NCBI GenBank assembly: GCA_031772625.1
Contig: CM062816.1
Span: 1,664,777,385-1,664,841,384 of the forward strand
Source of the DNA: Pinus tabuliformis
Taxonomy: Eukaryota; Streptophyta; Pinopsida; Pinales; Pinaceae
Length of the DNA: 64,000 nucleotides
Direction of reading: 5' to 3'
A program made the position numbers and the translations under genes. This document shows positions 23,565 through 33,639 of the stretch, in pieces (position 1 is the stretch's first letter; each line of letters begins with the position of its first letter). The notes beneath the pieces were generated by a model that saw nothing but the letters and a program-made list of their open reading frames with translations, ran no database searches and was not told the DNA's origin.

Positions 23565-23885
23565 ATGTATGCATTCTCCTCGTTCTTATTTTCATGACTA
23601 CATCCTCCTTTGTCTCACCCTCCACTCACTCACAATTGGATATTGGCCTTCACTTATATATTACCTCAATTTCCTTGCCAATTTTCATCCGATTTCACTC
23701 TCTTGACTCTACCCTCCTGATTTTCCTTATGGGTACACTGACATTAGAGATGGTAAATGGTTGTGGAATATCCCACCCAACCTCCCCCTTTAGTGTCTCT
23801 TGCAAGTGTTGAGCCTCTAAATCTTTATTGAAAATGAATTAAATGAAAAATAAGAAATCCTAGTCTGGTTTTTGAAAAACACATA

Positions 23886-24566
23886 TAGCCAAATGACATT
23901 GACAAGATGGAGGAATTTGCTATCATGGGTAAGTTTTCAAGAAAAATGATGTTCGTGTCCATTATGCAGAAACAAATAGAGATAAATTTATTCCCTCTTT
24001 TAGGTTATTCACCATTCTACTTGATTTTTCCTAAGAAATGTATGGAATGGATCTCTAACTATGCTAAAGATGTGAGGAAAATATTATATCTTAGGCCTCC
24101 AAGATTTATATCTGAATTTTTTTTATAAACTTTTCTTCCCACTTAGAAAAGAAATTGTGCCAATTTGGCTTTTGATACCATGGTTACCCATGATCTTATA
24201 GTATAAGGATGTATTTAAGGAGATAGGGAATACTTAAGGCTTCTTTTATGAAGCTGACCACTCCTACAAACACATTCGGTAAATAGGATTGGCTTGAATT
24301 TTAGTGGGGATAAATGTGACTCTAGATCTACCAGAATTGATCTCCATCAAATTAAGGGAACTATTGCAGCACCAAAGCTGGGAGTAAAAGGGTATTCCCT
24401 TAAAACGTGGCTATTTTTACACTCGTGGTCACTTGGGAAAGGAATTTGCTCTATAAAGAAAAAAAAGTGTGTTCATAGCAACAAGTTATTCTCAGTCTCT
24501 CCACTCCACTCCAAGTTATCTACACCACCTCTTGTCCCTACCCCTTCAAGTATCATAAGTGGTTAA
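23886..24566 (+). pseudogene. LINE ORF1 relic (DUF4283-like)
   Basis: The reading begins near EEFAIMGKFSRKMM and continues with FYLIFPKKCMEWI, KILYLRPPRF, then after frameshifts KDVFKEIGNT and GFFYEADHSYKHI. These follow the order of a DUF4283 domain (AIIGKF, F-x-F...D, LYLRPW, LxxIGNxLG, SY). No clear zinc knuckle remains. With the endonuclease fragment downstream it forms the 5' half of a third LINE. Confidence 0.6.
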
Positions 24567-25029
24567 AGCACATGTCTACTTCTAGGATTTCCATTTATGA
24601 GTTTCATTGAGAGAAACTTCCTCCTATTCTCATTGCACACTAAGAGGGTGAACCTAAAATGTAGTTAGATTGTTCTAGTGGACATCCCCCTCTAGCCATA
24701 AAAATCCCCACCTTCCACCCCCTTTCATTTCTTGCATTGTTTGATCCTCTTCAACTATATCTTTTACTCCATTCACCTCTAATATCCCACCCTATACTTT
24801 AAACCTTTGAGATGTTTTATCCTCCATACATGCTCTTTCTCCTCCCATCTCATCTCCATCAGTCTCCTTCAATCCTCCAATATATTCTCTTCCCAGCTGT
24901 CTCCCATTTCCAATATCTCCATTCTCCCAAAGGTGGTCACTTAAACTACTTTGTAGACCTCTCCCCCTCACTACAAAATTCACTCCCACACTAAACCCTT
25001 TCATCATCTAAAATTTTACCTATTCATGG
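24567..25029 (+). other. Spacer between LINE ORF1 and endonuclease relics
   Basis: Pro/Ser/Leu-rich readings on both strands (24812-24994 plus, 24792-25007 minus), with no domain I recognise. The position suggests the variable C-terminal part of ORF1 and the ORF1/ORF2 gap. Confidence 0.35.
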
Positions 25030-26010
25030 ACTTCCTTCTAGAATTTGGTTTTGGCTTGGGTTATTTGGAGGTTGGCGATTAGAATCTTCCCAATTAAGTA
25101 CAAATGTCGCTCCTCTCCCTAACTCAGCAACTGTTGAACTATGAAATTGGATCAGGAAAAAAAGGGTATATCACTGGGACCCTTAGATCATCATCCCCCT
25201 AATTGTTTCCAAATGATATTTCTATCTTTGAGTTATAGGTGATTGACCAATCCCTATATGAAATTGGCCCTCAAAAGACTAGTTGAGGTGTGTCATCCCC
25301 ACATTATTTTTCTTTAAGAAATGATGATGAAGGGATTGCGGGAAAAATCCTTATTAAGGAAACTCCTCCCTCACTAGGAAATTATCACCTAGGACACATT
25401 TAAATTCTCATGGGGGCGCATAGTGGGATGGAAAAATATTATCATCTAAAAAAATAATCTTTGTCCATTCACTCAAGGTTAGCCCTTGAATTCTTCTTTG
25501 TTGATCTTGATAATTGTTTCGTAATTCATAATATATATGGACCCTAATCTAATAGGAAATCCTACTATGAGAATTTCTTCAAATTATATATGGTTTCTCC
25601 TCACAATACTACTTTTAAGGAAATTTTGACTTTACCCTAAAAGAATCAAGGATATTAGATCCATTGACCACTATGATTCCCCTCTTAGACTTCCTAGCAT
25701 AACTTCTTGACGATTCTACTCTCATTGGTCTCATCCCCATAAATATATAGCTGACTTGGAGAAAAAATAATGTTGGGAGGGAAAATGTTTCAAAATTATT
25801 GGAGAATTTAATGAGTGCTACAAACACGGTTGATCATAACCTTAGAATGTGCTAATGGATTTCTATAGGTCGAGACTTGAATCATAACCCTATCCTCCTT
25901 AAACATGCTTCTTTTACCCCAAATCATTCCATCCATTCCAAGTTAAACTTGAATTGGCTTGATGATCCCCCCTCTACATGGAGTTGTTAAATAAGCATGG
26001 TGCCCCTACA
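25030..26010 (+). pseudogene. LINE endonuclease relic
   Basis: Plus-strand fragments match the APE-type endonuclease of plant LINEs. ALKRLVEVCHPHIIFL at about 25272 corresponds to the segment leading to the catalytic QET. FFVDLDNCFVIHNIYGP at about 25496 corresponds to the central strand with N-x-YGP. A C-terminal segment with LNLNWLDDPPSTWS lies near 25948. Several frameshifts and stops are present. RT is absent: the sequence loses similarity at about 26040, before the Ty3 element at 26780. Confidence 0.6.
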
Positions 26011-26774
26011 ATCGGGGATCCCTTGAATCCCCATCAATCTAATTTCAAAGGAACCTAAAATAATATAAATAAAAAATATTAAATTGTGCTAAATAAGAAA
26101 GGGCCTGATGCTCACAAGCTATGGTAGATATCAAACAAAATATAAAAGCCAATATTAACTAAAATACTTATGATTTTTTATGTATTGAACAGCAATAACT
26201 TACTTATACCTTGATGCAAAAGGAAATAAAATCATCCTTAATATAAAAGAAAGAGTCACACGTGAAATGCAAAACCTTCCATTTGCCCATTTGTACGATG
26301 GGATAAAATACTAAATATTTCCATAGGATTGACAAAAAAAAAGAGCCATAAAAACCACATGGGAGATAAAAACATGTAGGTTTCAACCCTTTACAAAAAT
26401 TACCTGCAAATGAATTCATAAAATATAAAAATATATAATGGCGAGAACATAAAAAAATATACATAGAGATTTTCCCCTGGATCCCAAAACTAGGACTACT
26501 AGATTGATTTTTCATTATATTTCTTTCAATATTACAATACCTATATACGCATGCCAAAGAATTCATGAACCCAAATCCATTAACCCTAGATTAGAACATA
26601 ACCATTGTTCCCTTCACTAGATCTACAAAATACCATGGGCAGAAAACCATCATGCCCAAAACTATAATCAAAACCCATACAAAAAACCATGGGTAGGTTT
26701 TCCCACCATCTTTGTGTATGCCCCCCATCCTTGGGTCTACCCCCGCTGTGACTCCCCCACTGTGCCCTATGCAA
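26011..26774. other. No recognisable feature
   Basis: AT-rich sequence up to the Ty3 target site, including the immediate target CATAT. Minus frames at 26204-26830 are short and have no recognisable motifs. Confidence 0.5.
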
Positions 26775-26779
26775 CATAT
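26775..26779. repeat. Ty3 target-site duplication CATAT, left
   Basis: CATAT immediately precedes the 5' LTR and recurs at 45109-45113 immediately after the 3' LTR. Five bases is the standard duplication length for Ty3/gypsy integrases. Confidence 0.8.
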
Positions 26780-26944
26780 TTTTGTGCTATACAACAACCC
26801 CCGCACACCGAACCCCCCCCCCCCCCACAATTATATATAATACAAATGGGGACCCTTCTAAATTTTTCCCCATTCTTTTGAATAAAATGCAAACTCTCAA
26901 AAAATTGTTACTTTTCAAAGAGCCCTTTTTTAATCTAACTTTTC

Positions 26945-27102
26945 AATGAGATTCACTCCAATCTATATTTACATTAAAAAAATTACTTTCTTAATCTCCC
27001 TCTCATAATCTTCTCACAATTGATGATCCCTTAGTAGCATTTGAAACTACCTTTATCTTTAGGTGAGTTGAAACCATTATATTTTATTGTTACTCTCATG
27101 CT

Positions 27103-27160
<58 letters not shown>

Positions 27161-28730
27161 TAAATCTATGTAGATATTTTATATTTAAAATGACATATAT
27201 TTTCCTATAATGTTTTTCTTTGTGATTTTAAATTTATGGCCTTCTTGAAATTATTAATCTCATATTTGTTAACTTGGCTCTCATTATCCATGGATCTATT
27301 ATTTTATTTCCACTTTGTTCTCCCCCATTAATTTGTTCCTTGTAACACAACAAAATTGTCCACCCTTCTCATCTACCCTCCTCATATGCTATGTTTTCAC
27401 CAACTTTGTGAGACTTAAATCCTCATTGACGCATTTGATATTTAATAGTTCCCCACATATAATAAACACTTCATTGTGATCCTAATGCATGATAGCACTA
27501 CTAATGTGCACCTCCTCTGCATCAACCATCATAGAAGTCCCACCACTTTTTGAGGTCATTATTTCATGCCAACATTTTATCCATATGATGTTATAAAGGT
27601 TTGACCTCTATTCAAGGTATTTATGAAACAACTTCTCCCTATCTAGTTCAATCCAAATATAGTCCTTGTCATTAATATTCTATAACTATGCATACTATTG
27701 ATCCTATAGCTATAACATCACCATGACTCACACATGAAGTTAATTTTACAATCCAATGCTCTCATCCCATTCTTGAGCTAGAATCTTTTCCTTCCTCTTC
27801 TACATTTCCTTCTTGGGTGTTATTGTCTCCTGCTATCCATCCCTCACCACCACCATTCATTTACAATAATCCCTTTTATCCTACTTATGTTATTCAATCC
27901 TTGGATATCACTACTCTCAAACTTATTAGGTTGGAGTCACTTTGATGGTATTTATATACACATACTGAAAATGTAATGACCATGAAAATAACAAGTAGAT
28001 ATTTGTCTTACTAGTTAGATTTATAAGTTTGCAATCTACTATGAATCAATGTTGCTCATTTCATCTCCTCAACATGAACATATGTTTTTAGTAGGAAAAA
28101 TACACAAATTAAGCATATAATTTCAACATTGTTACAAATGCTAAAAATCCGTGAACAGGAATAAGATATAAAAAATGTTGGGCAATGATTTTCATAGATG
28201 ACACTAAAATAAATATGTAGACAATTTAGAAAAATTTAAACAAATAAGTTTAATGATAATAAAATTCAAATATATATCAAGAGAAATATTAAGACTACAA
28301 TATCTATCATATAGTTTTCTTCATTTATAGAATATGTTATTTTATTTGCTATATAATAAATTATATGAAGATATTCAAAGGATGAAAAAAAGGATTTATA
28401 GTAATAGAGCCATGGAACCTACTGCAATAAGCCATTCTAGTGTTGCTACCCATAACATATCTATGCTTCTCATATTGATCCAACCTTCCATTCCATCCAT
28501 GAAATATGATTTAGTCGATTTCTCCCATGATCCATTGGAAAAAAAGTGTCCTCCACAATTACCTCACTCCTCCCCATCAAGATATCTAATGCATATTTCC
28601 CATCATTTTCCCTCATACTCATCAATGGCCTCCCTCCCTTACTCACAACCTATCTCCGAGGTGACTCCTATCACAGCCTACTACCCATTTATGACAAACA
28701 CAACTCTCAACACTACCTCCCTCATCTCCC
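26945..28730 (+). repeat. 1.79-kb dispersed repeat, copy B
   Basis: Same family and orientation as 21777-23564, sharing both end points. It includes an (AT)n tract at about 27108-27157. The 3' part is open for 134 codons (28334-28738). Downstream sequence differs completely from that following copy A. Confidence 0.85.
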
Positions 28731-29115
28731 TTTTTTAATGTATTTATATTTTTTTATTTATTTTTATGATTTTATTCTAATGTTTTTTTTTTTTAACTCT
28801 TTAAATAGTTATTCATATGTTTTATTCCTTATTTATATTTGCTATGTATTTATTAATGTGTTAATGACTCTATATATAATTAATTATACAATTTATTCTA
28901 ATATTTATAGTTTCTAATTCCTTTTAACAACCAATTAAATTAAATTATTTTTATTTTTATTTTTAGTTAGTCCCTTATTAAGTTAAATTATTTATATTAT
29001 TTATATATTTATTTTCGAGGTAAGGACCCTAGTCCATTTTAGCTGTTGGCCTAGCTAGCCATTGGAGGATCTGCTCAAGCTATTTAACATGCAAAGCTGG
29101 ATCTGGTTCTTCAAC
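28731..29115. other. T-rich segment and right arm of the nested insertion
   Basis: 28731-29010 is strongly T- and A-rich with no coding capacity. 29010-29115 is mixed-composition sequence leading into the hammerhead-like motif. I recognise no element in it. Confidence 0.5.
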
Positions 29116-29162
29116 TTGTCCTGATGATGAACCACACTGGTTGGTCCGAAACGCGTCGACGA
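29116..29162 (+). ncRNA. Hammerhead ribozyme-like motif (type I, short stem III)
   Basis: The segment has the conserved hammerhead core in order. Stem I 5' strand TTGTC (29116-29120), CTGATGA (29121-29127), a stem II hairpin in which GAACCA pairs with TGGTC leaving one bulged A, then GAAA (29148-29151), a minimal stem III within ACGCGT, and GTC ending at 29157 as the cleavage triplet. Stem I 3' strand GACGA (29158-29162) pairs with TTGTC by five pairs, one a G-U wobble. The first stem II pair is a U/C mismatch instead of the usual G-C, so activity is uncertain. Hammerheads of this class are known in Penelope-like elements and plant retrozymes. Confidence 0.55.
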
Positions 29163-29216
29163 ATGATAGATCTTGTGATTTACGCTGAAAAATCTCTCAT
29201 AAAGTTAAGCACATTC

Positions 29217-29395
29217 CCAAAATACCGATATGCGACTTGTGATTGAACTTCCCATGCGACATCCCAATCGCATATCGCACATCAGAGGATATTATGACAA
29301 GAGCTTCATTGTTACCTATCAAAGCTCTGATATTATGATATCCCAATAGTGCGATCATGCGATATTGTGATATCGCATATCGCAAGATCCATTAA
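29217..29395. promoter_or_regulatory. Cluster of GCGAT/ATCGC palindromic motifs in the LTR
   Basis: Short motifs such as CGATATGCGA, ATCGCATATCGCA and TGCGATATTGTGATATCGC are packed into about 180 bp, and again at 40850-41030 in the 3' LTR. They can pair with each other in many ways. The cluster lies just upstream of a TATA-like TTTAAATAG (29450-29458) and the LTR ORF, so an enhancer role is possible, but this is inference from position only. Confidence 0.35.
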
Positions 29396-29449
29396 CATGT
29401 TTCATTCGCGCTATATTTTATATATGTGATATGATGGATTTGACAAATG

Positions 29450-29458
29450 TTTAAATAG
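29450..29458 (+). promoter_or_regulatory. Candidate TATA box upstream of the LTR ORF
   Basis: TTTAAATAG lies about 155 bp before the first ATG of the LTR ORF and is conserved at 41090-41098 in the 3' LTR. If this is the LTR promoter, the ORF would lie in the transcript leader. Confidence 0.3.
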
Positions 29459-29613
29459 AGGTTTTAAGTTGGACACGAGTTAGGTTATAATGATTTAATA
29501 TGGTTATCATCCCTATGCATGTAATCATGGTGTTCGTTACGGTTGATTAATGCTAAACCCGCTCCCTACATCTTTTCTTAAAAGTTCTATCATTTCATCA
29601 AATCTTTCATTTT

Positions 29614-32603
29614 ATGCAACAATTAATTGTTGTTGGTTTTAATAGGAACTCCGCTAAAGCAATATCCATTTGGAAGGTGATGCATAAGCATACCAAGAAA
29701 TCTATCGTAGGAAAAGAAAGCACATATATGCTGTCCATTTTTATAGATACAACATGCACTACAGATGGAGGTGCCATTGCATGGAAGACCATCTATACTA
29801 TGATGGAGAGTGAAAACCCTAAAGTAATGGATATTCGACCAACTGCTGATAGCATAGAACCATCAGGAGTGCAGTTTAGAGATGATGCATCCTATTTGCT
29901 CCACTGAATAGCAACAAGGGCTAGGCTCTTTCCATACACAGATATGATAAGATAGGTAGTAGAAAATGTAGAAGTGAAAGACATACTTATCAAGACAGTG
30001 AGAAACACAGTCCAGAGCTGAAGATTTACAACAAATGTACAAGCTACCCAGTGCCAAGGACATTTACGACAAATAGTTTGTTGAACAGTTTGTAAAGGAA
30101 AATGAAGACTTGTTTCAAATGATACAGGAATGGAGAAGAGACAGTAAGTTCAAACAAGATAAAGTGGGTACATACCCCATTGCTTCTTTAGCCAACCCTT
30201 ATAATTTTGCAACCTCTATGCTATGTAGGTTGTATGGTCTACCTGATAATACTAAGTTCTCGATCAATTCAGTTCCTTTAATTGATGCTTATATTAATTC
30301 TCACATTATGAATTGGGAAACCATTATGTCTGAAAATTTTTCCAAAATGATTACTTAATATTGCAAAACGAGGGCTCCCTCCTCTAGACCAGTTCCCCAA
30401 TTCTTCATGTCTACCTATGTCTTCGATGCTATTTGTTTCTACACTCATTTTCCAACCATGGGTTGGAAATGGACTACCAATGATCCTACTCCTATTTTCC
30501 TTAATTATAAGCAAATGTGGGAACAAAATTTTGTTCCACATTTCACCAATTATGCTATGGAGTTTTTCTTCCCTTACATCAATTAGTTTTCAACAGAAGA
30601 TGTCTGATATTCACAGAAGAAGCTATCACAGACCTCCAAGCAATTGGAAGGTATTTTCTTGAAGAATATTTCTCTTATATCAGGATATTTGGTAGCCAAG
30701 CTTCCCCACATGTCCTCCCTATGTATGTCTCAGATAAACTATTGGCAAGGGATGTAGCATACCAAACAGTAGGAAATGGCCTCACAAGAACATTGAGGGA
30801 AATGAAGAAATCCCTATGGCCAAATTTTCCCCTTCAGTGTGGGTCATTTACCCTTGTTAATTATGGTCATGCATATAAAGAGTATCAGAATTTGCAGTTA
30901 TTAAAGCTCCCCACTCTGCCATCAAGGTCTTTTGATCCACAACAAGTAGCAAACAAATTCACCCTTTTAGTTAAGATCAAACCTATAACTCATGCAGTAG
31001 ATGAGTTTGAAGATTTACTAGAATCAGCTGAGAACTTTAAGCAGATTTAGAATGGGGTCAAGACAAAGTTAAATCTAGAGAAATTGAAAAAATTCTAGGA
31101 GTTTAGAGAGCAGAGATTAGAGAACCTTCCACAAGAATTTTGGATTACTGATTATAGAATTGAAACTAAGTCTCAGGAGCAGACTAAGCTAGGCACATCA
31201 CAAGATCAGGAATCAGAATCAGATGAACTAGAAAAATTGTAGGATGCATTCAATGACAAACTACAGGATACCCTTTAGGTATCATCAACACAAGAACTCA
31301 GAGGAGTTAAGACCCCACCAAGGCAAATAGTTACAACAACAGGGACCACTGAAGGTCCAAAAACAAGCTTCCAAGATACAGAGGTAATTCCTACAAACCC
31401 AACTACTGAAATTGTCTTGAATGTAACATATATCCCTCCTTTGGACATCTTTTATAGTCCTCTTCATAAAGCTGTTGTAAAAAGACAGAGAAAGAGAAGG
31501 AGAGTCGAAACTCCTCTAGAACATGAATTTATGGATGTCCTATGGAAGGACACATAAATAAATCCAACTGAACAATTGACTCAGCTATCTCAATTTGTCG
31601 GAGCCTATGCTACGGTAACAATTGACAAAGCAACCGAAGTCTCTGCTTTGATTAAAGAAAAAGATGACCATACCACACTATTACAACAACAGTTAGATGA
31701 GGAAAGAACCAACGTGAACCATCAAGCAGAGGAGTAACTTCACAAGCTACAATGGGATATGGAACTACTGAGAATAATTCATGAAAATGACTTATCTGCT
31801 AAAAACAATCAAATCCGGGAGCTAAAGAGTGACCTAGCAAGCTATAAGGATATTCCTACTGCAGAGGAATTCATTAATGAGACTTTAGCACTGAATACTT
31901 TACTTTCAAAGAAACAACAACTCTTCCTCCAACATACATCAAATATCATTCCACATCTGAATACTAGTGAACAATTAACAAACATGATTATTGATCAAAG
32001 AATTGAGTTCAATGAACTCAATTCTAAGATCTTTGACTATATTGAATGGCATGATTCAGATGAGGGGAAAGGTCAAGTATCCTGAAGATCAATGAAAGAT
32101 ACAAGGATATTCTACTCATTGATTAAGACTCACAGGTGAAATAGGTTAAATTAGCAATAGCCAGAGCATCAAGTATTTCAAAAAGCATTATCAAAACAGT
32201 AAATCACATGTTTCACACATCCATCCTCATAAAGGAAAGTGATCCAAAATCACCTCCTGATATTAAAGCATTAGATGAGAATTGGAAGAATAAAAGTCAT
32301 CTACAAAAAGAAACAATTGAGAGGCTATCAAAAACCGACTGGGAGGAAGTGTGGCAACTTTTGGTCAAACCACATAGTCAGATCATGACCTTGAATTGCT
32401 CCTTGGATTTAGTACAAATAATGTTGCCACCTTTACATGACGCTATATCTGTAGGGAAGTTGAGAACACAATTTGAGATGCCACCAGAAGTCAGACCAAT
32501 GTTTGAAATTTGTGAGCTAAGAGGCAAAGATGGCAGTGGTGATTCATCGAGAAAGACCTCAGTCATTTTTGAGCAGTTTTATTTTTGGAAAATTGGATAC
32601 TAG
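29614..32603 (+). pseudogene. Large ORF inside the 5' LTR, uncharacterised protein
   Basis: Reading across frameshifts gives a protein of about 1,000 residues beginning MQQLIVVGFNRNSAKAIS. The middle third is the best preserved, with MLCRLYGLPDNTKFSIN, FPTMGWKWT, MWEQNFVPHF, PHVLPMYVSDKLLARDVAYQ and LWPNFPLQCGSFTL. After residue about 600 a basic patch RQRKRRRVE could be a nuclear localisation signal. The C-terminal third is rich in Glu, Lys and Leu and looks coiled-coil (for example DLSAKNNQIRELKSDLASYK). The 3' LTR holds the same ORF with mostly different stops, so its ancestor was open. I cannot name the family. It has no gag, RT or integrase motifs. Confidence 0.75.
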
Positions 32604-33469
32604 GAATGAGGAAGGTTGTTTGAATCCTCCTCATAGATATTTTCTATAATTTATTTTTAGTTAATTAGAATAGTATTTAAACCCTTCTCATGTATTTAGA
32701 GAAAGGTCCAAAAATTTATTAAGAACATTTACAAATAATGCACTATCGTAAGTTTGTAGATGCCTTGATGAAATCATGGAACATGGTCTTTTCAACTACA
32801 TATCGTTTTGTCGATCATTGTTGATGCACTATTGTATTCTTTGAGATACTCATTGGTAGAAGATTGATTGTGGCCTATTGTCACTGGTCAAATGAGTAGA
32901 ATGGTACACATCTGGTACTATTATCATGTTTGCTAGATCTTTTTTCTAGCATTAGTGATAAGTTTATCTTTCATGAATTATGTATGAAATCTATCATCTC
33001 TGTTTGAAGTATCATTTGCACTATTGTATGATATCAGAATAGAGAATGGTCTGTTTTATATATGATAATTAGAATATGCGATATGTTTTCACAATTCTTT
33101 TGATTAACTATTTTCTCAAAGGAATTATCTTACAATATATTAACTCTATATAGTCTACAATTCATCTATATCATCATAGATTACATAGACATCTTTTTAT
33201 ATTGCATAAAACCAACAATACCCCGAGTTAGATTAAAATAGATTTAATTCAAAGTTTTGCATCTTAGAATAAAGCTATGTTAGTTTTTAGTTATTCTTTT
33301 TTGAATCATTTGAAAGAATCCAACAAATCATATAAACCCAAAACATTGGGAAATTGGTCCCATCATCCCCTTTCAGAGCCACTATTCCAAATGGAAAAGG
33401 AGCTGCTTTAAGATCTGGACAGGGTGGTTATCCACCTTGTTGTTGCCACAAATTTCTGAGGCCTCAACA
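32604..33469 (+). other. LTR region downstream of the LTR ORF
   Basis: About 870 bp of AT-rich sequence up to the LTR end, matching 44231-45108. It contains a second TATA-like site, TATTTAAA at 32674-32681 (44312-44319 in the 3' copy). If that is the promoter, the ORF would lie in U3. No coding capacity is apparent. Confidence 0.5.
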
Positions 33470-33473
33470 TTTT

Positions 33474-33491
33474 TGGTGCTAGAAGGAGTGC
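33474..33491 (+). promoter_or_regulatory. Primer-binding site of the Ty3 element
   Basis: TGGTGCTAGAAGGAGTGC begins four bases after the LTR end. It starts with TGG, the complement of the tRNA CCA end, but is not the initiator-Met type (TGGTATCAGAGC) used by the other LTR elements in this window. I did not identify the matching tRNA. Confidence 0.65.
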
Positions 33492-33639
33492 CCCGACTAT
33501 GAATGGCATATAAATCTAAATCTCAAACTTGAAGCCTTCACAAGAGTCAATCTCCCTCGAAAAATCCTATAGCTTCTCAATCACATTCTAAGTCACCCAC
33601 TCAGAAGTCAGAAGTTATAGAAACTTCCCCCTCATCTCT

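Larger units (their letters stand above)
26943..29200 (+). mobile_element. 2.26-kb nested insertion in the 5' LTR
   Basis: Alignment with the uninterrupted 3' LTR shows that 26943-29200 is foreign to the LTR. It consists of repeat copy B (26945-28730), a T-rich stretch (28731-29010) and about 190 bp of mixed sequence ending with a hammerhead-like fold. No target-site duplication is visible, and 54 bp of the LTR were lost. A Penelope-like or retrozyme-like element is a possibility because of the ribozyme motif; a filler insertion during repair is the alternative. No RT or GIY-YIG domain was seen. Confidence 0.75.
26780..33469 (+). mobile_element. 5' LTR, interrupted by nested insertion
   Basis: The LTR begins at 26780 with a C-rich patch (14 Cs at 26813-26826 where the 3' copy has fewer) and matches 40618 onward until 26942. 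It then breaks, and matching resumes at 29201 (equivalent to 40831). About 54 bp of LTR present at 40777-40830 are missing here. It ends CCTCAACA at 33469 next to the primer-binding site. It carries the palindromic GCGAT-rich cluster, the LTR ORF and two TATA-like sites described separately. Confidence 0.9.

Noticed and set aside
26586..26830. Gly/Trp-rich minus-strand frames at the start of the 5' LTR
   Set aside because: They arise from the poly(C) patch and LTR start; no motif and no counterpart frame in the 3' LTR.
21777..28730. Repeat copies A and B as the two LTRs of one element
   Set aside because: Copy B lies inside the Ty3 5' LTR, the shared ends lack TG/CA, there is no primer-binding site after copy A, and the sequence between them includes unrelated LTR start and target site.
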